DNA from: Lojkania enalia
Lineage: Eukaryota; Ascomycota; Dothideomycetes; Pleosporales
Assembly (NCBI GenBank): GCA_010094045.1
Contig: ML986578.1
Coordinates: 62,001 to 126,000 of the forward strand
Direction: 5' to 3'
Length of the DNA stretch: 64,000 nt
The notes under the pieces are model-generated. The model was not told the DNA's origin and ran no database searches. It was given only the letters and a program-made list of their open reading frames with translations. The stretch's first letter is position 1. Each line of letters begins with the position of its first letter. The position numbers and the translations under genes were made by a program. Shown here one piece after another: positions 42,994 to 55,210 of the stretch.

Positions 42994-45900
42994 CTACTCC
43001 AAATACACAGGTATCCCGTAGACAACCGCAGCCGCCCCGTTGAGATATCTCAAGACACATGCATCCCTTGCTTCTCGGATAGCTTCGTCTAAACCAACGC
43101 CTCGTTGCCAATTTTTGGTACCCTTAGCCTGACCGGAAATATCGCCTGGCTCATGTTGTCCTTTCTTCAACCTCCTTCCGGATCCTGTGCCTCTTGCATT
43201 TTCTACTTCCTCTACAAGCTGTGCTACTTTCCCTTTGCCCTTCAATTTTTTTGCGGTCTTTGGCTCATCCTTGCCTTCTAGCTCCCGCCACAAACCCCAG
43301 AGCTCTCCAGCTTTGACGGCGAAACGATCGCAATCTTTATCGGTAACGTCCCAAAGCATTCCTACCACAGCAGGAGCACCAGCAGTCATGTACGACATCA
43401 ACATTCCGGATGGCTCATAAATACCGTTTTCCGTTAAGTGTACCGAAGAGCAACCAAACAGCAACGTTGTGGCACAACCTGGTTTCTGGGCATGTTCGGA
43501 ATGACCACCAGGATAAAGTCGTTGTACAGATTTTGACCTTATGAACTGCGCCCCGCTACCGTGACCAAAATAAAGGACCAAACTTTGATCTTTCAATGCC
43601 GATTCAAACTCCTTTTCTGAGGGTGCGCGATTGATAATTTGATCCCAATCACCCTTCACATCATCTAGGCGAGGTTGGATGGCCTTTAGAGTATGAGTTA
43701 AATCTCTGGAAGGATTCAAAATGCTCGTTCCACCAGCATCCGCTCTGATATAGTGTCCGGGCTGTGAATTTTTTGCAACATCTGAGGAACGGGCGGCGAG
43801 GATGCGTTCACGAAGAGTAGCCAGTGAGGGAAGGCGTGATATGGAGAGAGATTGAAGGAACGGTAAAGATTCCCATGGGAACATGTGCAAGTGCTTGTCA
43901 AGAATGAGGATCACATGCTTCTTCTCCTCCCTAGTATCATTCCATGACGCGCTATGATACGCGCGCAGGGCATCAAGCGTCTCGATGACGATATTGTCGA
44001 AATCTATTTCGTCGTATGCATTTCGCTCTCCGTTAAACTGGAGGATATCGACGACAAAGTACAGCAGGTCCAGCAAGCCGTCATCTAAGTCGGCTTCCTC
44101 CTTAGTTGCATCACCAAGGCCAACAAATAGCTCGAGAATTCTGGAATCTAGGATGTGCCTTTTCTGCTGGGACTTTCCTCGCCTGGAGGGTAAGTGGCGG
44201 TTCAAAATATTCTCGAAAGATTTTCGGAATCGAGCTAGCAGGGCTGGCTGATGGAGATGTTGAGAGAATATACCCTTGAAACCCCCAAACCAGATGTTTT
44301 CGATGTTAAGGAGAAGGCTGTGTAGCTTTTCATCCAAGGCATCTCGTTCCGCCCACCACTGGGATCTTGCTTCCTTGGAGGTCATATCTTTTGCGCTGCG
44401 AGTACTGAAGTCGCTTAGCTCAATAATCTCTTCAAAATCTCTCCGACCATCTTTGAAGCAAAATTCTTCTTCATCCATATCGCGAGACACGTGACGAGCC
44501 ATCGGAAGTCGCAAGACGAATGGGGAACAGCTTGCCTCGTATCTTGTGACGTAGATTTCGTCCTGCGATTCGTTAAGGGAGAGGGATACTGCTGTCCATG
44601 ATTCGGGAATGATATCGATGTAGTCCTTCTGGAAGTCGGCCGCCGATGGAAGAGTGATTTTGTTGTGAGGGTACAATTCAGGCCATTTCAATGCTTCTTC
44701 CCGAGACCTAGTTTCTTGGTCTGTTTCAATTGAAGCTTGAGCGAGATTCAAAGAATAGCATTTTGGAATCTCGCCCATGAAGGCGGCATATAGGGGATGA
44801 AGAGAGCCTCGAAGGTCCCCTGCAGATACTGCAGAAAGAAGAACGGTGACTTGGCCCAAAGCATAAGACGCTTGCTGAAACGCGTGGTTAGATGAAGATT
44901 GGAGACACAAGGTGTGTGCTTCAATCAGACGATCTCGAGCCTCTCGGAGTGAGCTAGCAAAGGACTCCTTGACTAGTTTCTTACCCCTAGCGACTTTTGA
45001 AGGTCCAGATAGCGCTTTAGTCGCCACTCGTTTTGCAGATGGTCCTGATGACGACTTTCGTTCCTTGAGACAAATTGCAGGAAAGGCAATGGTTGACTCC
45101 GGGAGAGTATTGAATGTGAAATCTTTAGCAAGCTCCTTCGTGCTTTGAGAGAGTATTATTTTAGATGCAGTCCACAAATGCATGAAACTTTTTTCTGGGG
45201 CCTTTTCAAAGCTTTTGGCATGATCTAGGGACTCCAATGCTTTGGCGATATCATCTTGTAGAAGAAAGGAAAGAGCTTTTCGAAGTGTAATGTCCGCTTG
45301 AACACCCTCAAGATGGGCGCATTCTTCCGCAATGCTCGATGATTGTGTAGTAGCAGGTATTGCTAGTTTGACTAATGTCTTTGGAGCAGCTTTGATGGCA
45401 GGTTTTCGACCTCGTGTGCCCTTCAATTGTTTCCGCTCTTTCGCTACTGGCTTCTCCAAGTTGAGTCCTGACATTTGCGATGCTAAAGATTCTATACTTG
45501 GCGACACCATGTCCATTGACAGAATGAAGGATGCAGAGGTGAGGCTCTTCAACAAATTCTCAAGATGCTCGTATGTCGCAAGCTCCTCATCAAACTTCCC
45601 ATTCGCGTTTTGGACTAGGGCAATGGAGGAATAGTACGAAACCATGGCAAGGTGAGCGTAGGGAACGGTGGTGTCAATGGACGCGATCAATAGATCGGCC
45701 TTGTCAAGTCTTCCGCTTTGTGCCCAGAATGCAGCTCGCTGACTAGAATTGTCAATGGTAAGAGATCTGCTCTGCGTTGCAGAAGCGATTTTCTCAGCCT
45801 GTTCTGCAACAAAAACAGCTTCATGAAGCAGACCTTGATAGGCAAAGGTGAACGAATGCTGCATTATCGCGCGGTATAAGTGCGGTACAAGAGACCAAAA

Positions 45901-48900
45901 CTCCGGGCCATCTAAAGATGCGTGCGTGATAGACATAACGAGAGGAGCCCCCTTTTCATTACGCATGGAGCTCGGAGGATCAAATGCTCCCTTGTTCGGG
46001 ACCTCTTTATTAGTGTCGTTATTCTCATTGTGAATTGTCTTCTTGGCAGCAGTCTTGCTTTCTAGGGCGGCCCAGACACGTCGATTGAGCGATACGCTTT
46101 GCTTCGCATATCTTGCAGCGTCTTTGTGGTAACCATTAGCTAGAGACCATAGCGAATAGACGTAGCAGGCATCAGCTAAAATCCTGTTGAAACGGACGCG
46201 GCTAGACAAGGTGGCGGAGGACTTTGCAAGGTTCATAAATTCGGAATCCTCTCGGGAGATCGATTCCGCGGCAGCTAGTGTGGTTTCACTGTCTTTGTTA
46301 GCGGTAGTCTATGGCCCTAGAAATGCCTACATACCACTTCCTAGTATTACCGATCTTGACAAGATATTCAGCATAACTGAGGTGCCACTGCAATTTTGCC
46401 TCTGTCGTAATAGTGTTACGAGAAGCCAGCGGCTCGGCTTTAGCAAGTGCTAAACCAGCTTTTCCGGAGTACCCGAGTCGAAGATATTGAAGCGCCAAAG
46501 TGGAAAGAACTATGACTAGGCGGGAAGGGTCCACACATCTTTCAAGCTCCAATATTTTTGCGATAAGGTGAAGGACTGAAATACCGATATATTCCTCGCC
46601 TTTCGCAGCCAAGAAGTCAGCGACCAACCGTAGTTCTTGAAGCCAGTACTCCAAGTCGTCCACTTGATCCAAAAGATTAGCCCATGAAGATACCGAATCT
46701 ACCATAGACTGCCACGTGGTGAGACAAGCGCGGATTTTCTCCAGAGATGGAGACTGCCGGCGCAATTCGGACTTCAGATGTACGAGGGTAGTAAGGTGGC
46801 TCTCATACCGTAACAACCCCTTGTCCTGAGTGTCAGCAAGGTTGACTTCATGGTTCAAGTCTGGATCAACATTGTGCACTATCGAACATAGGACGTTAGG
46901 ATGACTCTGCGACAATTGGATAAGGAGCAGATCGGCTCTTCGACGTCTAACAGGAAACTGCGTGGGAACGTAAAGGTCTAATAGCCGTTGGATCATCGTC
47001 TGAATTGAACTGTTGAGTGCGGGATTCCATGGCCTGTTTTTTGAGAAAGTCCTCAAGAATAGTGTCAACTGCCACTCTAATAGAAGTCCTCTGAAAGTAG
47101 GTGGGAGGTTAACATCATCGAAAAATGTGCCTTCGTTCGGAGTGATTTTAGTGTCTTTCAAAAAGGAGCGTTGGTACGACTTAAGCACCCTACCCAATAT
47201 GGCTGTGGGATTCTTGCCGTCGAATATTTGTTGTATAGTGTATTGTGCTCCAAGCTCGGTCACTTCTTGAAGGCCTCCATTATCGATAATATCCCAAATA
47301 CAATTACGGAACGCGTCACGAGAGCCTTCAATGGCATCCTTTACGTCTAAAGCCTCTCCAAGTTTTTCAAGTTTCATTGCTAGGAGTCCGGATTGTCGCT
47401 CGGCCCTGGGCCTTCCTTGAAGGACTTTCACAGAACGCTTCATAGCCATCATAAAAGAGTCCGATACACTATCAATTTCTCGAAGCTGTAGATAGGCATT
47501 CCAGTACAAATTCGAAAGTTTGACGAAAGGTAATCGTACATCATCAGGAAGACAAGTGGGGTTCTGGTCGGTTTTGCTGTCTTCGCTGAAACCCCGTAAT
47601 ATCCTGACGCAATCTTGGAGCAAGTAATCTAGATTTTTCCATTGGGTAATTGAATCTGAGTCAAATGGTTGCTTGGAGCATATTGACGTTGAATCTATAA
47701 TGCTTTTGAGGCATTTCGCGGTCTTCCATAGCCGTTCGTTATACCGTACGTGGACTTTACTATCGGTATTCTCCGGTGGCCGAGGTCCAACAAAACGAGC
47801 AACAAAATGAATTGTAGCAGTCACGACATGCAGGGCCTGATGTCGTAAAGAGGATGATATGGGGTTGCCTCCAGCCGGCGATTGACTAATTAAAAGTGTC
47901 TTACTTGCTACGCGTCGCAGTGCGTTGACTTCCATGAAAAGCGAATCAAGCTCTGAAGGAGAGCCGCTCAGGCTCCCGGATAGGGCTTCTGTAGCTCCTG
48001 TGAGAATATCTTGAAGGCTCGGCTCTAGTGTCCCTTTTAGAAAAGACTCTAATGCGAGAGTAGCCGTGCGAACTAGTCGAATGGACTTATCCAAGAATAA
48101 ATCGGCTTGAAGATCCTTCGAGCCGGATATACTCAACCAGTTTAGTGCTTCATCACCTAGGCCCGCGTTCTGTGCTAGAGAACTGAGGCATCTAGCGGCT
48201 AGTTGAACGACTGATATACTCTGTCCATGGGTTACAACTTTGTCATCTTCTCCTAGCAAGTCTCTCCATAAGACTTCTGCTAACTTGTACTTCTCGATTG
48301 GTGGACGCTCAGATCTACGAGCAAAAGCTGCTAAGCACTTTGTAAACGGCTCTAGTAGTTCCTTGTGTTCGTCTCCCTGATGCTTGGCTAACCTCCACCA
48401 TCTTTGGCGGGTTTTGAAGGCTAGATGTTGCAAAGAGAATGCGACATCTGGTGACAGTTGCAAGTTATTCTTGTTTGTGGCATCGCTAGCAATTGAGATA
48501 CTAGGACAGAACGACAGCAATATTTGAGCGAGGGATTCTAGTTGCTGTAGTGCTTTTGGGTGTCCTTCCGAAGACTCCGCGGCACGCCATAGGAGGTTTG
48601 CTGGCGATGAAGGGATAGACAATTTCAAATGTTCCCACGCTGCTTCAATGGTTCGAGAGCGCTTCGTCATTGCAATGACTCGTAGTGTATACAATTGGTG
48701 GTTGGCAACGATCGGTAAGGCCGGGTTTCTTAGATCAAAATCTCCAAAATCGAGTAATGCTGCAATGCTTTCTTTCTCCGCCGGAACAGATGATTTGAGG
48801 CCACTCCTTCGGCTTGCCGTTTGATCTCTGCAGGAATCTTTACCCAGTTCTACGAATTTCTCGAGCTTTCTTTTTAATATCCGCAATTCCTTGATAGCGA

Positions 48901-49642
48901 GGTTGTCCAAATTATGCGCAATCAACTTTCCAATGAGTACTAAATTTCCATTCTCCAATTGCAAAGCTGGCGAATCCTTTCCCGCCGTTTTCAAGGCTGG
49001 GGGAGACCTCAAGTATGCAAATGCGGCACGGCAACATTCTGCAGTGGCGACTAACCCTGGATCATGTCCGGCAGTTAAGTAGGATGGATATGACAACGAT
49101 CGTCGTAATTGGGACGGCTTTGTGGGCGGGTTTGCGACTTGGCTTGCGCATCGTTCTCGAAGGGGCTCCTGGGAGCGGGATTGGATCTTAGCATGAGCCG
49201 TACGGGCATTTTTAGACTTGCGTGCTTCGTTCACATCCTTCACGGGACTTTTCGGTTTCGGGTGTATTCGATCAAGCTGAGACGCGGGTTGAGTCCTCAA
49301 GGCATCCGTAAGGGACTTCAGTGTTGTGTTAGCGACTTCCGTCGCCAATATATATCTTTCTTTCGAAGAAATGAACGGTCGGGACTGCTGAGAGATGTTG
49401 GTTGTCTCTGTCGTCGATGATGTAGTTCTCGTAATCGCGGCGCCCCTCCGCACTTTCGATTGAACGCCATGTAGCTGAGAGCCTTTAATTCTAGTGTTCT
49501 CCTTCTGGGCGACTTGTTCACATGCATCTGCAAGCAGATTCTGGAGACTGGCAACCGTGTCGGCTGTACATGTTGAGATCGATCGTATATCGGATTTGAG
49601 GTTTTCGATGCGGATACGCGTTGATTCTTCTTTCGCTGCCAT
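42994..49642 (-). CDS. ESP1: Separase (cohesin-cleaving cysteine protease)
   Basis: Cleaves the kleisin subunit of cohesin at the metaphase-anaphase transition, after release from securin. Two exons: 49642-46335 and 46288-42994, with a 46-bp GTATGT..ACAG intron. The product is 2200 residues, a normal separase length. The C-terminal catalytic domain is unmistakable: the HMFPWESLPF segment, the catalytic His2012 in YFGHGSGAQF, and the catalytic Cys2049 in LLFGCSSVHL, followed by the conserved MTAGAPAVVGMLWDVTDKD. The rest is the long helical-repeat region, including a basic low-complexity stretch (KGTRGRKPAIKAAPK) before the protease part. An SNYWNA-like run (KLSNLYWNAYLQLREID) lies in the N-terminal half. 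ATG 49642 (MAAKEESTR) is the first in frame. An E2F-like palindrome sits about 110 bp upstream. Aspergillus calls this gene bimB. Confidence 0.97.
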
Positions 49643-50487
49643 GGGTGCGGAGAAGGTCTAATCTTCTATGTCGGTGAATATAGGGTTTCAAAACGTGCCT
49701 AGATTATACATTATAAGAAGACCGGGATAGACGTAGCGTGGGTAACATGTTGAATTTGGCGCGAAGATAGCCTTGAATTCACTGAGCTTCAGATGTTAAA
49801 CAAAACAGTAATCCGGATTTAGCTTAGCGCACTAACCGCACGTGAAGTCTCCATTCTTGGCTGCCTAATGGTATGCCAAGCCGCCGAGCCCTCAACATTA
49901 ACAGTTTTTGAAAACAAACATTGAAGCTGCATTCGCAACATGCGTTTAAGCTCCCTAATGGCCGAAACATTACCAATGCCTCTCTTAGATGAGCAATACT
50001 GGAGGAATTTCGCATGATCCTGGAATCAACCAGCGCGCTAAACTTGTAGAGTCTCCAAAAATAATCAAATTGCAGTGACTTAAGTAAAAAGGCAATATCT
50101 ATACCGGAGCTCGAATTTTAACTACAAATGAGATGCGCTATGAAGTGCCCATAGTAGCAATATATCTAGCTCTAGTTAAGCCGCCCTCTCCCACCAAAAC
50201 ACCCGATCTAAGCCATTACCGTACCTGACAAATAGAGATGTATATGGGTATTAGTGTTACCTGGATCCGGACGTATACCTAACATAACTCCAAAGAACAT
50301 GTTCCCCTCCCAAATGCATAATTTTCCAACGTGAAACCTCGACGTTCTGCAGTCGCCTCGATTTCCCCGTCGATCTCTTTCGATGGGTGGCCCGGGACGG
50401 TTGTCTGCCACTCCATTGGCAAGTTGGAACAACCTCCACTCGGCGTTCAGCCCAAAATAACAGGTATGACCAGGCAGTGTAGCGCGA
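49643..50487. promoter_or_regulatory. Separase promoter and 3' flank of the 404-aa gene
   Basis: 845 bp. The left part must contain the separase promoter, including the E2F-like site listed separately. The right part is the 3' flank of the minus-strand gene that ends at 50488. Frames here (50558-50208, 50015-49824) have random composition. Confidence 0.5.
49755..49765. promoter_or_regulatory. E2F/MBF-like site upstream of separase
   Basis: TTTGGCGCGAA, a near-palindrome matching the E2F consensus TTTSGCGCSAA, lies about 112 bp upstream of the separase ATG. Fungal G1/S regulators (SBF/MBF, KilA-N family) recognise related CGCG-core sites, so cell-cycle control is plausible. The match is seen directly; function is inference. 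Confidence 0.5.
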
Positions 50488-51765
50488 TTAGGCACTGGCC
50501 ACCCCCAAACCCTCGCAGAGTCTCTTCCTCCATATACCACAGACCTCCTCGAAGCCATCTACTACGCTTCCACACGCTCGTTTTGCTTCCCGCTCCTTTA
50601 ACCTTCGATCCCAGTCACCACGCTCGATAAACCTTACGCCTTGCTCTCGTAGTTCTGTCTCCCGCTTCCATTCGTTGAGCTGCTCTTTGGCACTTTTCAG
50701 TCGGCGCGCGGCATTCCCGTGTGCTTGTCTGCTCATGTGTAGCGAGTCTGAAACATTGGAGAGGTGTTGCAGTAGCTCGCGGGTTGAAAGGGTGAGTTGC
50801 GAAAGGGAGTAGAGCGGGTCGGGCGAAGAATGAGGTAGTAGCTCAAGAGTTGTAGTTATGAGTGGAAGAAGGGTGTCGATAGTGTCAGGATCTGGAAGAA
50901 TGGCTCGGGGCCCGGAAAGGGAGGACGAGAGGGATGTGAGCGTGCGGGTTTGGTGTGTAAGGTGGGTTGCCAAGGCATCATGGGCTGTTTTGAGTCTACA
51001 TGACAAAGGGAATTATTAGCCGTACGGCGCTTTGCGCAAGCATTGGTAATTAACTTGCCTTGTTGACCCATTCTCGATCCCTGTTTGACTTCCCAGATCG
51101 CGTAGCCTTTCCACAACCCTTGCGACCACTTGGTCTGATGAGCTGCCATTCTCCTCCATTCCTCGACGTGCTAGACTCTCTACAGCCGCCATTCGAGCCT
51201 CGAGCGCAGGTGAAATTCCCTCATTCGCCTCCAAATCAGAATCATCTCCGTAGTCTGATCCATCATATAACGATCGCTGTCTCTGATGCCTGCGTCCAGC
51301 TTGGCGTACGGTCTGTGGGCTCAATCTGGCTTTTGACTCTTGCGAGGGCGACGAGGATTGCATGACAACCCCGCTGTCGCGAACACCATTGATAGTAGAA
51401 GTTGTATCGACTCCAGAGGAGCCGTCGTGATCTATTGCAACGCCGATTTCGCGCATATCCTCCTGTGGAAGTTCCATGCTATCTATATAGTCGCCTTCGA
51501 CGACCTCCTCGTCTTCGTCCCAAACATCCCCAAGCTCATCCGCCAAATTTCCAAGCCCAGCGTCACCTCCACCATCTATTCCATGAGCTGGGCTGCTATG
51601 ATCAAAATCATGTGAGGAATGTGGTGTTATAGGCGAATAGCCCGAAGAGCGGCGGTTTAGAGAATAGCGCCTTGACGGCGTGGTGTAGGACATGTCGAGG
51701 CTCGAGGGATGCCGACGGTGGGAGGAACCCGGGCGATATGTTGGAGTCTGCGGCGGCGAGGACAT
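50488..51765 (-). CDS. 404-aa coiled-coil protein, unrecognised, GC-AG intron
   Basis: Unrecognised gene of 404 residues. Exons are 51765-51059 and 50995-50488. The intron (51058-50996, 63 bp) begins with GC (AG|GCAAGT), the classic noncanonical donor; no GT donor near it keeps the frame. The N-terminal half is disordered, Ser/Arg-rich and then acidic (DEDEEVVEGDY, about residue 88), with SGYSPITPHS-like phosphosite patterns. The second half is helical: SPALEARMAAVESLARRG before the junction, then LATHLTHQTRTLTSLSSSL, and a strongly conserved-looking end (KEQLNEWKRETELREQG, ERGDWDRRLKEREAKRACG, EEVCGIWRKRLCEGLGVASA). The end looks like a structured coiled-coil module, suggesting a scaffold role. 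No name or function is assigned. Confidence 0.8.
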
Positions 51766-52696
51766 GGTGCAATACTTCGAAACGATTCAGGAAAGATATA
51801 GTGAAGTCGTGGATAGAGCGTAGCAATCGATGCTGGTGGAAAGGCGTCGTGGGGTTGATGTGCGCATCTGTTTGCGTCTTAGTCACTCGTAAAACGTGGT
51901 CGTCTAAGCGCCGGTTCTTGCGATACTGCTGAATACTAGGTATGTGTCGGAGTATACAGTGCGGGGCAGAATAACTAAAGAGTGTCCAACGCGCGGTATG
52001 TTGGACTGTGGTGCGAGTTATGATTTTAGATCCCGATCGGTCTTGGCTCTTTGCACAGAGTGCTGTGGGTGCTAGGGGATTGGGGGTTTTTCACGTCGGG
52101 TGGCGCTCTCTTCCGGAAGGAAAGCTTGGGAGCATTGGCAGAGCGCCTAGGTATGTGGATATGAAGCGCCAGTTCCAAGGTCGTTTGTTGACAGTAGCTT
52201 CGGGGACGCGATCGCAGTGGACTCGTCTCAACACTGCTCTACAAGCAATAACCTCCAGGCATAAATCCACACTATCTACAGATAGCAATCATGTTTACAG
52301 CATATAGGAGAGCATTAGGTGAGATTTTGACGCCAACAAAGTAATATTCCAAGAAAACACAAATCCTTTAGCTACTTTACAACAATACCTGCTAGGACAA
52401 CGGACATAGCTTGCCCGAATTCCAAGTTCCCAATACTTTCCTAGCGGATCCTATCATACTCATAAAAGACAGTCCATGTGGGTATCGCTAATTATACCGT
52501 GAACAAGCTGCAAACACGCCAAAACCCGCCAACTCCATGTGCAGTGAAGCACCATGTCCTTGTTCTTTTCGAAGATGACTGAGGTATCCTAGCCAAACCA
52601 TTGTCTGTCAAGAGGGAACTCAAATGCAACAGCCCAAAACTCCCGCAAATGCCCTTACAATGCCGCTGAATACAATGCCCGGCAACGATGAATCCG
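51766..52696. other. 0.9-kb intergenic region
   Basis: It contains the promoter of the 404-aa gene and the 3' flank of the 152-aa gene. A plus-strand frame at 52008-52307 shows no motif. No element was recognised. Confidence 0.5.
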
Positions 52697-53421
52697 CTAA
52701 GAGGTTTTACCCTGCTCGATTGCCTGCAGCTGCTTCTTGAGCTGATTGAAGAAATCCTGCCCGCTGGGCATCAAATGGCTCATATTTCCTGTCTTTGTAT
52801 TACTATCATGCCAATGAAGCCAAAGCTAGAGAAACATGCCTCGGGAGCCCCAGGCACCGCTGCTTCTCTTAGCCACAGAGTCGCCTTGAACCTTGTGATA
52901 TACCGAAGATTGGTCTGACGGAGAAGGAAAGTTAGATTTGTTGCCTCGATAATGCAATTTAGAGGGATGCGTACCCCCAACACTTTCAAGATACCCTAAG
53001 GTAAACATTAGCTTCTGGTTTGAGATGCTAAAAGACAAACATAGGTGAGCTTGCCTAGCTGACGGAAATAAAAAAACGGACTGAAAGGTCAAACATACGC
53101 TTCTTCAAGAACTCCTTGACCTCGGCCGCGTTGAACTCCTTCACCGGAACGTGTTGCTCTGCCTGGACAGGTGCAGGCTGAGCTACGGTCCTGTCGCCAC
53201 CGCCGGCGGTTTTGCCCTTCCCACCAGTCCAAGCATTGCCAGAGAGCGTCACCATAGCTTGCTGTCGCCCGCCATCTCTGGTGGGGGTGTTGTTGCCCGA
53301 CGAACGATCTTGGTTTTGGCGATTCGTTTGCCCTGACCGCCGCCAGCTAAGGAGTGCTGTGAGAATGACACACAGAACAAAGAACATTGAAAGCTTACCG
53401 GTTCTCGCCCGCGCCGCTCAT
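52697..53421 (-). CDS. 152-aa protein, five exons with a 21-nt microexon, unrecognised
   Basis: Unrecognised small gene of 152 residues. In transcript order the exons are 53421-53399, 53346-53099, 52995-52975, 52914-52840 and 52788-52697. The third exon is only 21 nt (YLESVG). The last intron (52839-52789, 51 bp) has a GC donor (GAG|GCATGT). The N-terminal half is disordered and Gly/Asn/Gln-rich (MSGAGENR, then SGNNTPTRDGGR and NAWTGGKGK). The second half has conserved-looking pieces: VKEFNAAEVKEFLKK, SSVYHKVQGDSVAKR, SGAWGSRG and MSHLMPSGQDFFNQLKKQL. Only this splice pattern keeps all the pieces in one frame and phase (each later junction is phase 1). Length and pattern suggest a small conserved fungal protein, possibly RNA- or nucleus-associated, but that is a guess. 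Confidence 0.75.
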
Positions 53422-53889
53422 TGTTGGAAGTGTAATGAGGAGGAGGGGTGAAGAGTGGATGAGGTGGTGAGCGGATATATAAAAACATCAGCGCCTGTCC
53501 ATTGGACTGTATAGGCCGACAGCGCGCACGGACTTAACCAATCACCGCCTTACAACGCACTGCAGCAGCATCCTCCATTGCCTTCCCCGGATAGAACCGC
53601 GGATGCGCGGGTTTTGTTTGGTTCGCTTGCCTGCATAAATCGCTGTCAATCATCGATCGCTCCAGAAGACGCAGCAAATCACAGGTCACGTGGCCCCAGC
53701 GTCGTCTGCCAGCCATACCTAGGTATCTAGGTGTTAGCCCAAGCTTGGAGCCACCCAGGTACAATGTTTGACATGTGAAATTGTACGGACTGTGGTACAC
53801 TTTGTTACATTCGCTGGGCTTCAAAATGCCCACGTGCTTTGTTCGTAGTCATAACGAATATGGGGCATTGACTCTACAACCTCCATAGC
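53422..53889. other. Promoter of 152-aa gene and 3' flank of methyltransferase gene
   Basis: 468 bp between two minus-strand genes. An 84-bp stretch after the start is CT/GA-rich. No other feature was seen. Confidence 0.45.
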
Positions 53890-55210
53890 CTAATCTTGCG
53901 TTCCCGTAGCAGGCTCCATTCGACGCCAGAGCCCAAGAAAACCCCCGCCCACTACCCTTTCCCCAACCTTTGGCCGACAGACCATAGCCCACTTATTCTG
54001 GCTGTTAGCGAGCTCTCCTACCAATTCGTTGTCCCTCATTTCTTGGCCTTCAATGGCATCTATTACATCCTGATCTGAAGCCAAAACGTCGGGCTCGCCC
54101 TCTGCTATCTTCTGGTGAATTGCTCGAGGTTTTACCGCCCGGACATCCCATTGACGGATAGAGGCAGCTCCCAGCTCAATCACTTGATCGAGCAGATATG
54201 GAAGCCTATGTTTGCGGATAGTTTCTACACACTCCGCGATTTGGGTGATGCTGGGGTTGAATACAGCAAGCATCCCGTCTATGTGCAATGCAGACGCCAC
54301 ATTTGCAATATGTCGGTTCGCATTCGGCAGATCTAAAAATACATGGGACAGGAAAGGGTCTTGTGTTTTCCTTAATTTTTTCTGGGCTGCAATCCAGTCG
54401 GACACATCTCCCACATGGAAATCGACGTTGCCACTATATATGCCCCGACGAAATTCTTGAACGATCTTCTTCGCATGTTTTGAGTGTTTGGGCGAAATAT
54501 CCAATGTATGGACAACGGCACGTCGGCTCTTCTTCCATGAATCTAAGCTTTCTTCATGTAGCTCTGACATAGATTCGCCTAGGTATACGGCATCCTCCGG
54601 TTCCTGACTACCAGCATAAGCCGGCGGCTTAGGCAATGGAGGGTTCGCAGCGTGAATCGCTCGCGAGAGATGGAGAGTCAGTGCTCCGTGTCCGGTCCCG
54701 GCTTCTAGGATTTCCAACGACGCATGAGAGTCTGTCGCTGAACAGGTGTCGACATGAATATCAAGCAAGGAAACAATCAGGTTCGTGTCAGAAGGATATA
54801 GCGGAGTAACAAGGCGTGGCGTCAGCCGAACGTAGTCTGCGAGGGTCGGCTCGTGTATGCGGTACGCAGTACCCCTCGACGAGTTAACGAGTTGGCGCCG
54901 CTGTTTCCCTATTATACTCGAATGTTCAATTCTACCGCGGTGGGTGACGGTAGTCTTGGAGCTTCGGAGCTTGAGGAGCAGTCCCTCGTGGGATGCGTCC
55001 TTCTTGTCCCGCAGGAGGACATAGTCGCCTTCTATGCAAAAGTGAGCAATGTAAAACCGGGACGCGGCGGCGGCGGATCTTGCCTTCAAATGCTCTATAC
55101 AGACATGCAGCGCTTGAGAAATGTTTCGTATTGATGGCTCTTGCCCTTTGCAGAGGAAGTCGTGCAAAAAGGAGAGAATTTCGCATCGCCGCACGTGAGA
55201 GAAGGGACAT
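53890..55210 (-). CDS. Mitochondrial tRNA (adenine-N1) methyltransferase, Trm61/GCD14 family
   Basis: Predicted to methylate N1 of an adenine (position 58 in most members) of mitochondrial tRNAs. Exons are 55210-55084 and 55031-53890, giving 422 residues. The 52-bp intron (55083-55032) starts with GC (GAAG|GCAAGA), ends CATAG and has a CTCAC branch-like site. It joins two different frames: exon 1 encodes a textbook mitochondrial presequence (MSLLSRAAMRNSLLFARLPL, rich in Arg, Ser and Leu, no acid), and exon 2 continues with EGDYVLLRDKKD. Family motifs are TAYRIHEPTLADYVRLTPR, the SAM-binding LEILEAGTGHGALTLHLS, VHTLDISPKHSKHAKK, and the catalytic-side HVFLDLPNANRHI. It resembles the single-subunit TRMT61B-like form. 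An unspliced model in the exon 2 frame has no ATG at its start. Divergent from DCR2 with 239 bp between starts. Confidence 0.85.
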
